A stretch of 11,000 nt of DNA from contig NC_135552.1 of NCBI RefSeq assembly GCF_964340395.1, positions 25,081,181-25,092,180 on the forward strand, read 5' to 3'. Positions 1-7,815 of this stretch are shown here, piece after piece (position 1 is the first letter of the stretch; each line of letters begins with the position of its first letter). The position numbers and the translations under genes were made by a program. Source of the stretch: Glandiceps talaboti. Lineage: Eukaryota; Hemichordata; Enteropneusta; Spengelidae. The notes beneath the pieces were generated by a model, which worked only from the letters and a program-made list of their open reading frames with translations, ran no database searches and was not told the DNA's origin.

Positions 1-28
1 AATTAATTTGAATTCATAAATACTTAGT

Positions 29-48
29 AAACAAACAAACAAACAAAC
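29..48. repeat. (AAAC)5 microsatellite
   Basis: Five perfect tandem copies of AAAC, read directly from the sequence. No function is implied. Confidence 0.9.
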
Positions 49-257
49 TACTACCGCTACACTCTTTAAAACTATCAGTATAAGGCAAAAATAAAAAAAT
101 GTTTGTTTCCAAAATCATGACTTCAGAAAGTAGGTTGGGATTTTATTTTATTTTACATTTTTCTAATTACTTCGACCAAAAGACAAGATACTCGTTGGTC
201 ATAATACTTCCGTAATAGTTACTGAGTGTACAAGAAATAATTGAAGACAATTACACG

Positions 258-277
258 TCTAATCTAATCTAATCTAA
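258..277. repeat. (TCTAA)4 microsatellite
   Basis: Four perfect tandem copies of TCTAA. The unit is not the animal telomere repeat (TTAGGG). Confidence 0.9.
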
Positions 278-1939
278 TTTTCTTAGATAGCGCATTCCTA
301 TCACAATGCACTTTACAAAGCACAGAAAAACGACTGCACATGTATATGATTCAGATGTAGACAAACACAATATGAAGACTGTGCTGTTATAGTCTAGGCT
401 GAAAAGACATTCCTCCAAAGATACTTTGACAAGAAAATCTACATGGAAATAGAAGTAGATTATCGTAATTTTCCTTTTTGCATGTAAAAACAGTTTAGGG
501 TCCCTGGCCGGCTTAAACTAGAGTCGATCTGGTTATCAGAAACACACAGGTTTTTTTAAATTGGCGCAATAATAATCATCAGTTCCGATATTTTTGTTAC
601 TAATTATATCAAATCTATAAGAAATACGATACATATTGTAATCAACCTTAAGACCAGCTCTTTTTATTTTTTGTGTTTCTCATGATCCGACAGTCACCAA
701 ATTAATTTTAAAACCCCGACGCCCTCTACGGCTTGGTCAGAAGAAAAAAAAACGTTGCAACTTCACTAATGGTGCTCAGGAGCAGTGTTCCCGCGGAAGG
801 TCTCCGTCTCCTCTCACAGTTAAATATCATATTTTGCGCAATCTTATATACAAGCATCAAAATGAAACAGAAAATAAATTTAAAATACAATTACTAATAA
901 AATGACATGTTTTCATAAGAGTTTTATTTCTCTCTATTCAGCATCCAAGAGCGAGTAAAAAGTAAAGTGTTAGCTTCACATTGCAAATAAACATATAATT
1001 GGATATCCCCTACCGGACCATCCCCCGGCGACCCCGCAAGTGCGGCCGCCATGTCACTCTTTCCATTTTGTTCCTTCTCCTTATAAGTTGCAGAGTCTCA
1101 AAATACTTAGAGGGAACACTGCTCAGAAAAAAGCTAATTGTTCATATTTTGCTTCTGACTGCAAATTGTCATTTCTATAAGACACAGCAAGACTTGTATA
1201 TCTATTGTCATGAATTGGAAGCATCAACAATAAGAGAAACACATTTAATACTTTCATTGTTTAATCGACCCATCATTTTTAGGATGTGTTAAGACGCGAA
1301 ACATAGAAACAAATAAAGCAGTCCTAAAGAGCACCAAGCAACGTTTGAATAATTGTATATTATAATAGTGACCGTGTACACTCCTGTCTATATCAGTCCA
1401 GCAGATTCGATCGAATCCCCATTACATGAAAAAGTTTGCACTGTGTTGAACCTAGCGAAAACATTGACATTTTTCAAGATTTTCTGAGATTGTAACGCTA
1501 AAGAGAGTAAGTAGACTTTTTTATTTTAAATCAGCTCACAACACATTCTTTATTTCTTCCTGGTATTTCCTAGCTATGTCTTTTCAACATATATTTGAGT
1601 ACGTACACATTCGCTAGTTTTCAAGAAACGTTTATTGTGTTTCCAATCGAACGTTCTGCAGTTGTCCGAGTCTTGGTTCGGAGCGCTGAATGTTAAAATA
1701 TCTGAATGCATATATATATGACTTTATTCCCAGATATGAAATAATAATAGGTCCGTGAAGAGTATGTTAACATACATAAATGGGAAAGGGGATCGAAAAA
1801 TAGTTGTCTGCCAACTAATCTAGTTCAACCCCATCAATACATGTGATAATAATCAGAGTACAAATATTATCTGGGCATCTTCACTGTTCCTTTGGATTTC
1901 TGACATTTTCAAAGCTTCTACAAATAAAGGAAGGGAAGA

Positions 1940-1965
1940 AAAACAAAACAAAACAAAACAAAAAC
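1940..1965. repeat. (AAAAC)n microsatellite
   Basis: A pentanucleotide run with unit AAAAC and slightly irregular ends. It lies about 130 bp beyond the stop of the retroelement remnant at 2098-2346. On the minus strand it would be a GTTTT run, so it could be part of that element's 3' side, but this link is only a guess. Confidence 0.8.
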
Positions 1966-2097
1966 TGTATACATAAAGAATTCGACCCAAAAAAAGAAGA
2001 AAACAGAGACAAAACACTATCTCTCTCCCACAAACACAACCAGCCATACATGTACACAAATACATACATCAAATCAAATTGCCATCAAAAGTATTTT

Positions 2098-2346
2098 TTA
2101 CCTAGTAGACTGTAAGTATTGTTTGTATTCTTGTTTAAATTCACACGTGCTGTGTAGATTCCCACTTATTATTGGTATATCATTCCATAGTTTGGCACCT
2201 GTGTATTTCACCGTGAATTGTCCTGACCTGTGCTTTACCCGTGGAATTTAAAGTCATTTCTTTATAGCTATTTTTGCTGCGTAGTTTGTAGTTGCTGTTA
2301 TGAAAATTAAAAATCTATTTGATTTGCAAAGACTATCCAAATGGCC
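2098..2346 (-). pseudogene. Decayed non-LTR retrotransposon ORF2 C-terminal end
   Basis: Read on the minus strand from 2346 to a stop at 2098-2100, one frame gives 82 codons broken by two in-frame stops. The later part reads IPRVKHRSGQ, then YTGAKLWNDIP, then an F-K-x-x-Y-K-x-Y-L stretch and the stop. This order (an I/L-P-R segment, a Y-x-G-x-K-x-W-N-x-x-P block, then a short F-K...L segment ending the protein) is the familiar extreme C-terminus of reverse transcriptase ORFs in CR1/L2/Jockey-like LINEs. The frame is continuous, so damage here is by stop mutations rather than frameshift. No reverse transcriptase core is seen upstream, so this is a 5'-truncated dead copy. The clade cannot be told from the tail. 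The W-N-x-x-P pattern makes the assignment fairly safe. Confidence 0.7.
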
Positions 2347-2520
2347 ATATGGATGACAAATGGGTATTTATTTTGGAGTTTTAATTCTTAAGACAAATCT
2401 AGTATGTTTTCCTACTTCATGTATATCTAAGCCACCAAATACAATGTAATATCACAGCATGCGTTGGGATGCTATGTTTTCGAACACAGATCTAGAGGAT
2501 CTGCTGCCATGCAATAACCT

Positions 2521-2539
2521 GTTTCGCTTCCTATTTCAG
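2521..2539 (+). promoter_or_regulatory. Likely 3' splice acceptor before the GPCR start codon
   Basis: A pyrimidine-rich tract ends in TTTCAG at 2534-2539, ten bases before the ATG at 2550. This fits a 3' splice site joining a non-coding 5' exon to the single coding exon, a common layout for intronless-coding GPCRs. The coding frame is closed upstream by TAG at 2493-2495, so no coding sequence is lost. RNA data would be needed to confirm it. Confidence 0.5.
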
Positions 2540-2549
2540 ATACAGTATC

Positions 2550-3671
2550 ATGAATCCGTTATTAACCGATTCAAATACCCCCGACAACCAACTAACAAAA
2601 TTGGCAATCGACTACTGGCCAGAACGGGAGGTCTTCGACGACTACAACTACTACAACGATTCGTACGGATACAATGCGACATCCAACGAATACCCATATT
2701 TATGGGATTCCGAATTGTCCCAAAAGCTAAATACTATGCTTACCACTTGTTTTGCTATAACGTTAAGTTTTGGTTTACTTGGAAATTTGCTCGTCATCAT
2801 TACACTGGTAAGATCCTCCGAAGCGAAGAACGCACCAAAGATTTATATTTTGAATTTGGGAATCGTGGACATTCTTTCCTTATGTCCCATATCATTCTTT
2901 GCATACCAGCACGTGAAAGTCCACCGGCTACTAGAATTTGATAATATAACATCGCCGATGTCGATAATGTGTAAAGTTGTGTTAACAATGAACGGTATAT
3001 GCATGCTAACAAGAATTTTCATATTGACCGCCGTAAGCGTTGATCGTTATGCGGCGTTTTTATACCCCCTTCGTTCTGCTGGAATTCGTACCGTTCGATC
3101 AACCCGTATTGTTTGCGCTAACATGTGGCTGTTGTCTGCCATTTTAAGTACACCTTTATGGGTTGACACTAGCAGCATACGCATAGGTACCGATAGATCA
3201 ATTTGTGTATCGTTGCACCAAAAGGAAAACATGATATACAATATTGGTAGAAGTCTTTTTGGCTATGTGCTGCCACTGTTAGTTATTTGTCTCTGTTATG
3301 CCAATATTGCCAGACATTTGAAGACACCACGTAGTCCATCTCAACAAAGTCACGATGGAAATTCGACTCGGAGACGACTGACTATCGTGGTGGCTGTGGC
3401 AGTTTTTGTGTTTGCTCTCTGTTGGTTACCTCACCATATATTCAATTATTTGGAACTGGCAGACTGCTCCGAGATCTCCCATTTGCCGAATCAAGTACGT
3501 CTCATTTTGACTTACGTTAGCTCCTGCTGTTCCTTTCTTAACAGTGCGATAGACCCGATTATTTACTCATTCGTTGATAAAGACTTCAAGAAAAATATGT
3601 GTCGTATACTGCCCTCTACCGATATGACTGTGTCCGAGTCGCATAATGACATGGTTGAAACCGAGTTTTAA
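2550..3671 (+). CDS. Class A (rhodopsin-like) GPCR, peptide-receptor type, complete
   Basis: This is a complete 373-residue seven-transmembrane receptor in one exon, presumably a plasma-membrane G-protein-coupled receptor. Hallmarks in order: N79 in GNLLVI (TM1), D107 in LNLGIVDIL (TM2), C141 at the top of TM3 to pair with C219 in loop 2, D165-R166-Y167 (TM3 end), W193 (TM4), P242 and Y250 (TM5), CWLP at 291-294 (TM6), DPIIY at 335-339 (TM7), then a helix 8 (DKDFKKNMCR). The 60-residue outer N-terminus has N-glycosylation motifs at N36 and N42 and a dense Asp/Tyr patch (residues 21-50) suited to tyrosine sulfation. N132 in loop 1 is another glycosylation site. CWLPHHI and the overall form suggest the galanin/allatostatin-A/somatostatin-like peptide receptors. 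Position 3.32 is N148, not the Asp of somatostatin and opioid receptors, so the ligand is open. The protein ends T-E-F, a possible class I PDZ-binding end. The start is the first Met after an in-frame stop at 2493. Confidence 0.93.
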   Translation: MNPLLTDSNTPDNQLTKLAIDYWPEREVFDDYNYYNDSYGYNATSNEYPYLWDSELSQKLNTMLTTCFAITLSFGLLGNLLVIITLVRSSEAKNAPKIYILNLGIVDILSLCPISFFAYQHVKVHRLLEFDNITSPMSIMCKVVLTMNGICMLTRIFILTAVSVDRYAAFLYPLRSAGIRTVRSTRIVCANMWLLSAILSTPLWVDTSSIRIGTDRSICVSLHQKENMIYNIGRSLFGYVLPLLVICLCYANIARHLKTPRSPSQQSHDGNSTRRRLTIVVAVAVFVFALCWLPHHIFNYLELADCSEISHLPNQVRLILTYVSSCCSFLNSAIDPIIYSFVDKDFKKNMCRILPSTDMTVSESHNDMVETEF

Positions 3672-4519
3672 GAGAGAGTGCAGACATGTACTACTCGAGC
3701 ACCGAAGTGGGGTTTTATGAAAATGGCGGTTAAAATCATGTTTCATTTCTTCACAATTACAGCGCAATTTTCATTTCCTACGGTACAGTCACCGCAAATA
3801 TTCTTTTCATAGTGTACGAAAACCCGAAAACAGAACTGAAGGTTAAGAATGCAATTTTTATATTTAAAAATGATTAGTTGCAAAATAATAGATCATTGAT
3901 CAGTCTCTACATCTCCTGGATAAAGATAGTTTTTGTACATGCACTGCAAGGTAAATGGCAAATTATGAGCTTCAAATCTTGATATTTAGTAAATATGATA
4001 AACAGCGCCATATATCATAGAGTGAACAAGACCGAGCTTGCAGTCGAAATCTCTCAGTTAAACGTTTATCAACAGTGTGCTTGTTAAAGTTAAATTCTAG
4101 TACTCATGATAGATATTCAGTTAGCAAATGTTGTCATTTCACATCGTACTGTACTTTCATCGAAATTATCTTACAACACACAGTCCACATCATCATGGTC
4201 ATTCACCATTTTTGCAAGCCACAGTATATTCTTTCCCTCCGTTGGAGCAACGCAGGTACCGGAGTGAATGTTGGTTAGTGTTTTCGTAAAAGGGATCCAT
4301 GGCCCACAAATCCTGGAGACTGATTCCTCGAATAGCACTGTTGTAAAACATGACAGTGTTGTATATAAAGATTGATTTGACTTATACAAAGCTTTAGAGT
4401 TTACTATCCTAGCAATCTCATATGAGGTTATGATTAAAGTTAGGGGTTAAGGTTAGGATCAGTTAGTGTCAATTTAAGTCATTAACATTAACAATTAGAG
4501 TAAAAACAGCGTAGACTTT
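3672..4519. other. GPCR 3' flank; no second gene recognised
   Basis: This holds the 3' untranslated region of the upstream receptor and intergenic DNA. I find no canonical AATAAA soon after the stop. An ATTAAA at 4433-4438 could serve as a polyadenylation signal about 760 bases downstream, but this is weak. A short stretch at about 4437-4468 contains TTAGGG-like words in degenerate form; it is too short and imperfect to call an interstitial telomere. A minus-strand open frame at 4171-4389 is discussed as a weak exon candidate in the findings. Confidence 0.5.
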
Positions 4520-4849
4520 CTGACTCTTTACATAAGTAAACAACATTTACTAATACTTTTTTGACTATATACATAAGTATACACGATATACTAATACTAT
4601 TTGACTATATATATAAGTATACAGTATATACCAATACTATTTGTACAATATGTATAAATACTATTTGACTATATACAATGTGTACTAATTGTATTTGACT
4701 ATATGCATAAGTATACAATATGTACTATTGACTATATACTAAGAATAAACTATATGCCAATATTGTTTTACCATATACATAAGTATACCATATATATATT
4801 AATACTATTTGACTATATACATAAGTAATCAATATATACTAATATATAC
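4520..4849. repeat. 40-bp AT-rich minisatellite, left block (degenerate)
   Basis: About seven to eight imperfect copies of a roughly 40-bp unit, which begins TACTAATACTATTTGAC and continues through ATATACATAAGTATAC-like sequence. Copies vary in length and carry internal deletions. The same unit resumes, better preserved, after 5024. The block ends abruptly at about 4850, where a retroelement-like tail begins, so left and right blocks were probably one array. Confidence 0.8.
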
Positions 4850-5331
<482 letters not shown>

Positions 5332-5610
5332 TACAAATAAGAAATCACATACAGCGGAATATAAAATATCATTCAGCGTCTTTGATACAACTATGCAGCA
5401 ATCAATAAGAAACTTCACATGCTTGCGATTTATTGCTACATTTAGTCTCTTTGAAATAAGCCATTTAAAGTAATATGCTGCAGACACGTGGGTGCCAATA
5501 TTTTCACGACTGCATTTGATGTCTGCATTGTGACAGGTAAGTTCATTTCATTTTGATAAAATGTTGTTAAGAAACTGCATTCATTCAATCTTGCTATCTT
5601 AAAGTGTAAC
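5332..5610. other. Unique spacer, no gene seen
   Basis: Non-repetitive sequence between the minisatellite and the next retrotransposon fragment. Short open frames extend from the repeats into it but carry no motif I recognise. Confidence 0.5.
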
Positions 5611-5641
5611 ATAATAATAAAATAATAATAATAATAATAAT
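5611..5641. repeat. (AAT)n run, 3' tail of the LINE fragment
   Basis: AAT repeats with one extra A, adjoining the 3' end of the minus-strand LINE fragment. On the element's own strand it reads as a TTA/ATT tail. Confidence 0.85.
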
Positions 5642-5717
5642 TTATTTATAAAGCGTCAGTATCCACAAAAAATGTGATCAAAGGCGCTGTAAGCAATTCA
5701 TACAATACAAATATCAG

Positions 5718-6011
5718 TTAAAAAGCAGTTTTAAAAAGTAAAGTTTTAACATTGGATTTAAAAGCAGATAAGGTAGGTGACTGACGGATGTTGAGTGGGA
5801 GATTATTCCAGAGAGTGGGAGCAGCAACACTAAAAGCGCGATCACCATATGTCTTAGTACGTGATCGAATGGGGCAGAGTTTGAACTGATCAGCTGACCT
5901 TAAATTACAACGTGGAACGTATAGTTCTATCATGTCAGAAAGATAAATTGGTCCAAGCCTATGAATGGATTTAAAAATAAGAACTAAAATCTTAAAAACA
6001 TGTCTAGTTTC
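5718..6011 (-). pseudogene. LINE ORF2 C-terminal fragment, frame intact
   Basis: From 6011 down to the stop at 5718-5720 the frame is open for 97 codons. In order it shows FKILVLIFKSIH, LGPIYLSDMIELYVPR, RTKTYGDRAFSVAAPTLWNN, LPLNIRQSPTL, and a final FKSNVKTLLFKTAF. This is the highly recognisable C-terminal signature after the reverse transcriptase domain of many animal LINEs: FKILLL..FK, L..YL..L..PYVP, TKTYGDRAFS-type and W-N-x-L-P blocks. It lacks the N-terminal endonuclease and the polymerase fingers and palm, so it cannot be functional. The absence of internal stops suggests a younger insertion than the remnant at 2098-2346. The first Met (5933) is internal and not a real start. Confidence 0.85.
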
Positions 6012-7150
6012 TTATTAGTTTGTGTTTGATTGTATAAAACATCACCGCTGAACGGTATTTTCAAATGCGCTGTAAGAGTAAAAGTTGTTGAATATGGGTT
6101 TAAACGTCGGTATATTTTTTGAAGGTGGAAGACTAATTTATCGTACAGGGCCATATGCTATTGGTATTGGTATCAGTTTTAGACTGGTATTTTTATTTAT
6201 TTTGATAATTTAACAAGAAGCTGTCAAATTGAGTTGTTGACATTCACACTTCACAGCCCAAAACTCGTAACACGTACGTATATCCATCCATCCATCATTG
6301 TCAGAATACACAATTTGAAACCTAATAAATACCACTATACCTAATTTTCGCCTCAAATATAATAACAAACATTTGTCGCAAAGGCGTCCTGCCGTGTACG
6401 ATAACTAAGTTTTTTTTCTAGGTTTGAAGGCTATTTCAAGTATTTTGTCATTGTGGACTCCCTGGGAGAGAGAGTCGAGATATTTAGTTGTTGTTTCCCA
6501 ATTTTAATTAAACCGGTTCGGAGCCGTACTGCACTCAGTTATAATCTAGTTTACTATTCTTCCTTACCACCAAAGGTAACATGATTGTAATACCTAGATA
6601 TACAGAAGCAAATCGATTATCGGTCCTATTAACTGTACACATTTCTGTCACGTCACAATACGTCATGTAAATATAGTATATTAAAGTTTAATTTGCAAAC
6701 TGTACTGATGACCTTAACATAATGGTGAATGAATAGCTGTGACAACGTATTAATACGTATTTGATACTACTAATATCAGACATGTGACATGTACACCCAT
6801 GTGATTGATAATTGAAGAGTTTATGTAATAAAAAGGTAACGTCCGCAAGCAATTTTTTTTTTAATTTAGCGGCCCTTCTTTATTCAAAGACGTAATCACA
6901 TGTCAATCACCTTTGAAAGAGAATGTCGTTTAAACTTTGTTCAGCTTTTTCCTTTGAGAATCCGTGTGTAATATTCTAATTGTCAATGGAGCTTCTTAAA
7001 GAAAACGTGATGACAAGTTTTCATTATTAATATTCTTGATTATTATGTTTTTAAAATAATACGCATATGCAGTTACTTCGTCATCTTCATTTTTATATAC
7101 TGTATAGTGTGAATGATATTTACTCTCAAGATTCGACAATCTATACGAAC
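6012..7150. other. Intergenic and upstream region of the second GPCR; no gene seen
   Basis: I recognise no gene here. A short ATCC run sits at 6282-6295. AATAAA words occur near 6323 and 6827 but are unattached to any gene I can define. The receptor frame is open back to a stop at 7052-7054, and a possible acceptor (ATATGCAG) ends at 7073. No promoter motif can be supported. Confidence 0.5.
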
Positions 7151-7795
7151 ATGGATGTTAGCGAGGAAAATATATCATGGTCCTTTGGAATAGTTCGTAC
7201 TATCATTATTATCATAGTCTGTGCTATGATTATCATTGGCAATATCTTAAATCTTCTCGTCATAAAACGAACCAAGGATGTCTGTATTTCCCGTTCACTT
7301 AAAGTATTTATGTCATCTCTAGCTATTGCTGATTTATTTGTTGGAGTTTTTGTATCGTTTGCCGTGTATCCATCCGTCATCTTATCGTGGCCTTTTGGGA
7401 TGATATTCTGCATCATACAGGCTATTTGCATCGACACTTCATTTTGTCTTTCGATTTTATTCCTAGTCTTAGTCAGTATTGAGCGATTGATGGCGATAAG
7501 TTGGCCTCTACGATACGCTGCGATAGTCACAACCAGGCGGTCTATCGCTATAGTTATAATTACATTTATCATCGTGTCATTCAATCAAACATACAGCGTT
7601 ATTGCTTTCGGAGCTGGATTTTTTGAATATAACAACGGAGCAGCCATTTGTAAACCTTTCGCAAGTGAGAAAAGTACAGAATCAGAAGGGTACACGTTAT
7701 TCGTGACTGTGGTCTATTGTTTGATACCATCGTTACTCCTGGTTGTAATTCATAGCCGAATCTTATGGGTGACCCTAAAACGAATGACAACCTGA
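7151..7795 (+). pseudogene. Class A GPCR, amine-receptor-like, truncated after TM5
   Basis: The frame encodes TM1-TM5 of a rhodopsin-type receptor and stops where TM6 and TM7 should follow. Numbering is from an upstream ATG at 7067. Hallmarks: N59 in GNILNLLVI (TM1), D89 in SSLAIADLFVG (TM2), W108-P-F-G in loop 1, C115 atop TM3 with C195 in loop 2, E139-R140-L141 in place of DRY, PLRY at 147-150, and P221 (TM5). I prefer the ATG at 7151 (residue 29): its context (AACATGG) is better and it gives a short N-terminus with a glycosylation site at N35. Codons 1-28 from 7067 stay possible. Oddities: no Asp at 3.32 (I122, with D123 next to it), Phe at the usual TM4 Trp, His where TM5 usually has Tyr. 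The stop (7793-7795) lies in the first boxes of the satellite-like array. It may be a receptor gene cut by that element, or a first coding exon whose donor I cannot fix. PLRY and the TM2-TM3 form recall trace-amine/histamine-type receptors; the ligand is unknown. Confidence 0.75.
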
Positions 7796-7815
7796 ATGAC
7801 GGAAAACGAATGACA
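7782..7815 (+). repeat. Outer edge of the left arm: compressed box repeats
   Basis: Three boxes lie here at uneven, tight spacing: GAATGACA at 7782, GAATGACG at 7794 and GAATGACA at 7808, that is 12 and 14 bp apart instead of 31. The word AAAACGAATGACA occurs twice, 26 bp apart, so a short tandem duplication is also visible. The first box is read in the receptor frame as part of K-R-M-T, so it could be native receptor sequence rather than element sequence. Confidence 0.7.

Larger units (their letters stand above)
1..2097. other. No gene recognised; short simple repeats only
   Basis: I see no convincing gene in this AT-rich stretch. The longest open frame (999-1292, plus) would give 97 residues with no motif I recognise and no codon pattern suggesting selection. 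It holds three small tandem repeats: five AAAC copies at 29-48, four TCTAA copies at 258-277, and an AAAAC run at about 1940-1965. Short GC-richer islands lie at about 714-740, 785-812 and 1010-1050, but nothing marks them as a promoter. An untranslated first exon of the receptor at 2550 could lie here or further upstream, and I cannot place it. Confidence 0.6.
5611..6011 (-). mobile_element. 5'-truncated non-LTR retrotransposon (LINE) 3' end
   Basis: Read on the minus strand, this holds the last part of a reverse transcriptase ORF (6011 to 5718), about 77 bp of 3' UTR, and a terminal tandem tail seen on the plus strand as an AAT run at 5611-5641. The 3' UTR end contains GACGCTTTATAAATAA, resembling the tail at 4871-4896. 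Two stops lie just upstream of 6011 and no polymerase core follows, so the copy is truncated at its 5' end, as is usual for target-primed reverse transcription. The tail style fits the CR1/L2-like groups, but the clade is not proven. Confidence 0.75.

Noticed and set aside
780-1124. A 13-bp exact inverted repeat (GAGCAGTGTTCCC at 780-792 and its complement at 1112-1124)
   Set aside because: One pair of this length is expected by chance in a window this size; there is no extension of the match and no transposon-like interior.
999-1292. A 97-residue plus-strand open frame with a hydrophobic stretch
   Set aside because: No recognisable domain and no supporting context such as a good start context or splice signals; this length is expected by chance.
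1843-2115. Plus- and minus-strand open frames of 63-90 residues around the AAAAC run
   Set aside because: They are low-complexity translations (Lys/Asn-rich one way, Phe/Leu/Cys-rich the other) of the simple repeat and its A-rich flank.
2459-2941. A 160-residue open frame overlapping the first GPCR in another frame
   Set aside because: It is a shadow of the receptor's coding sequence; the receptor frame carries all GPCR hallmarks and this one has none.
4437-4468. Telomere-like TTAGGG words
   Set aside because: Only a few degenerate hexamers; too short and irregular for an interstitial telomere array.
7141-7584. A 147-residue minus-strand open frame opposite the second GPCR
   Set aside because: It is the antisense of the receptor's TM1-TM4 coding sequence and shows no independent motif.
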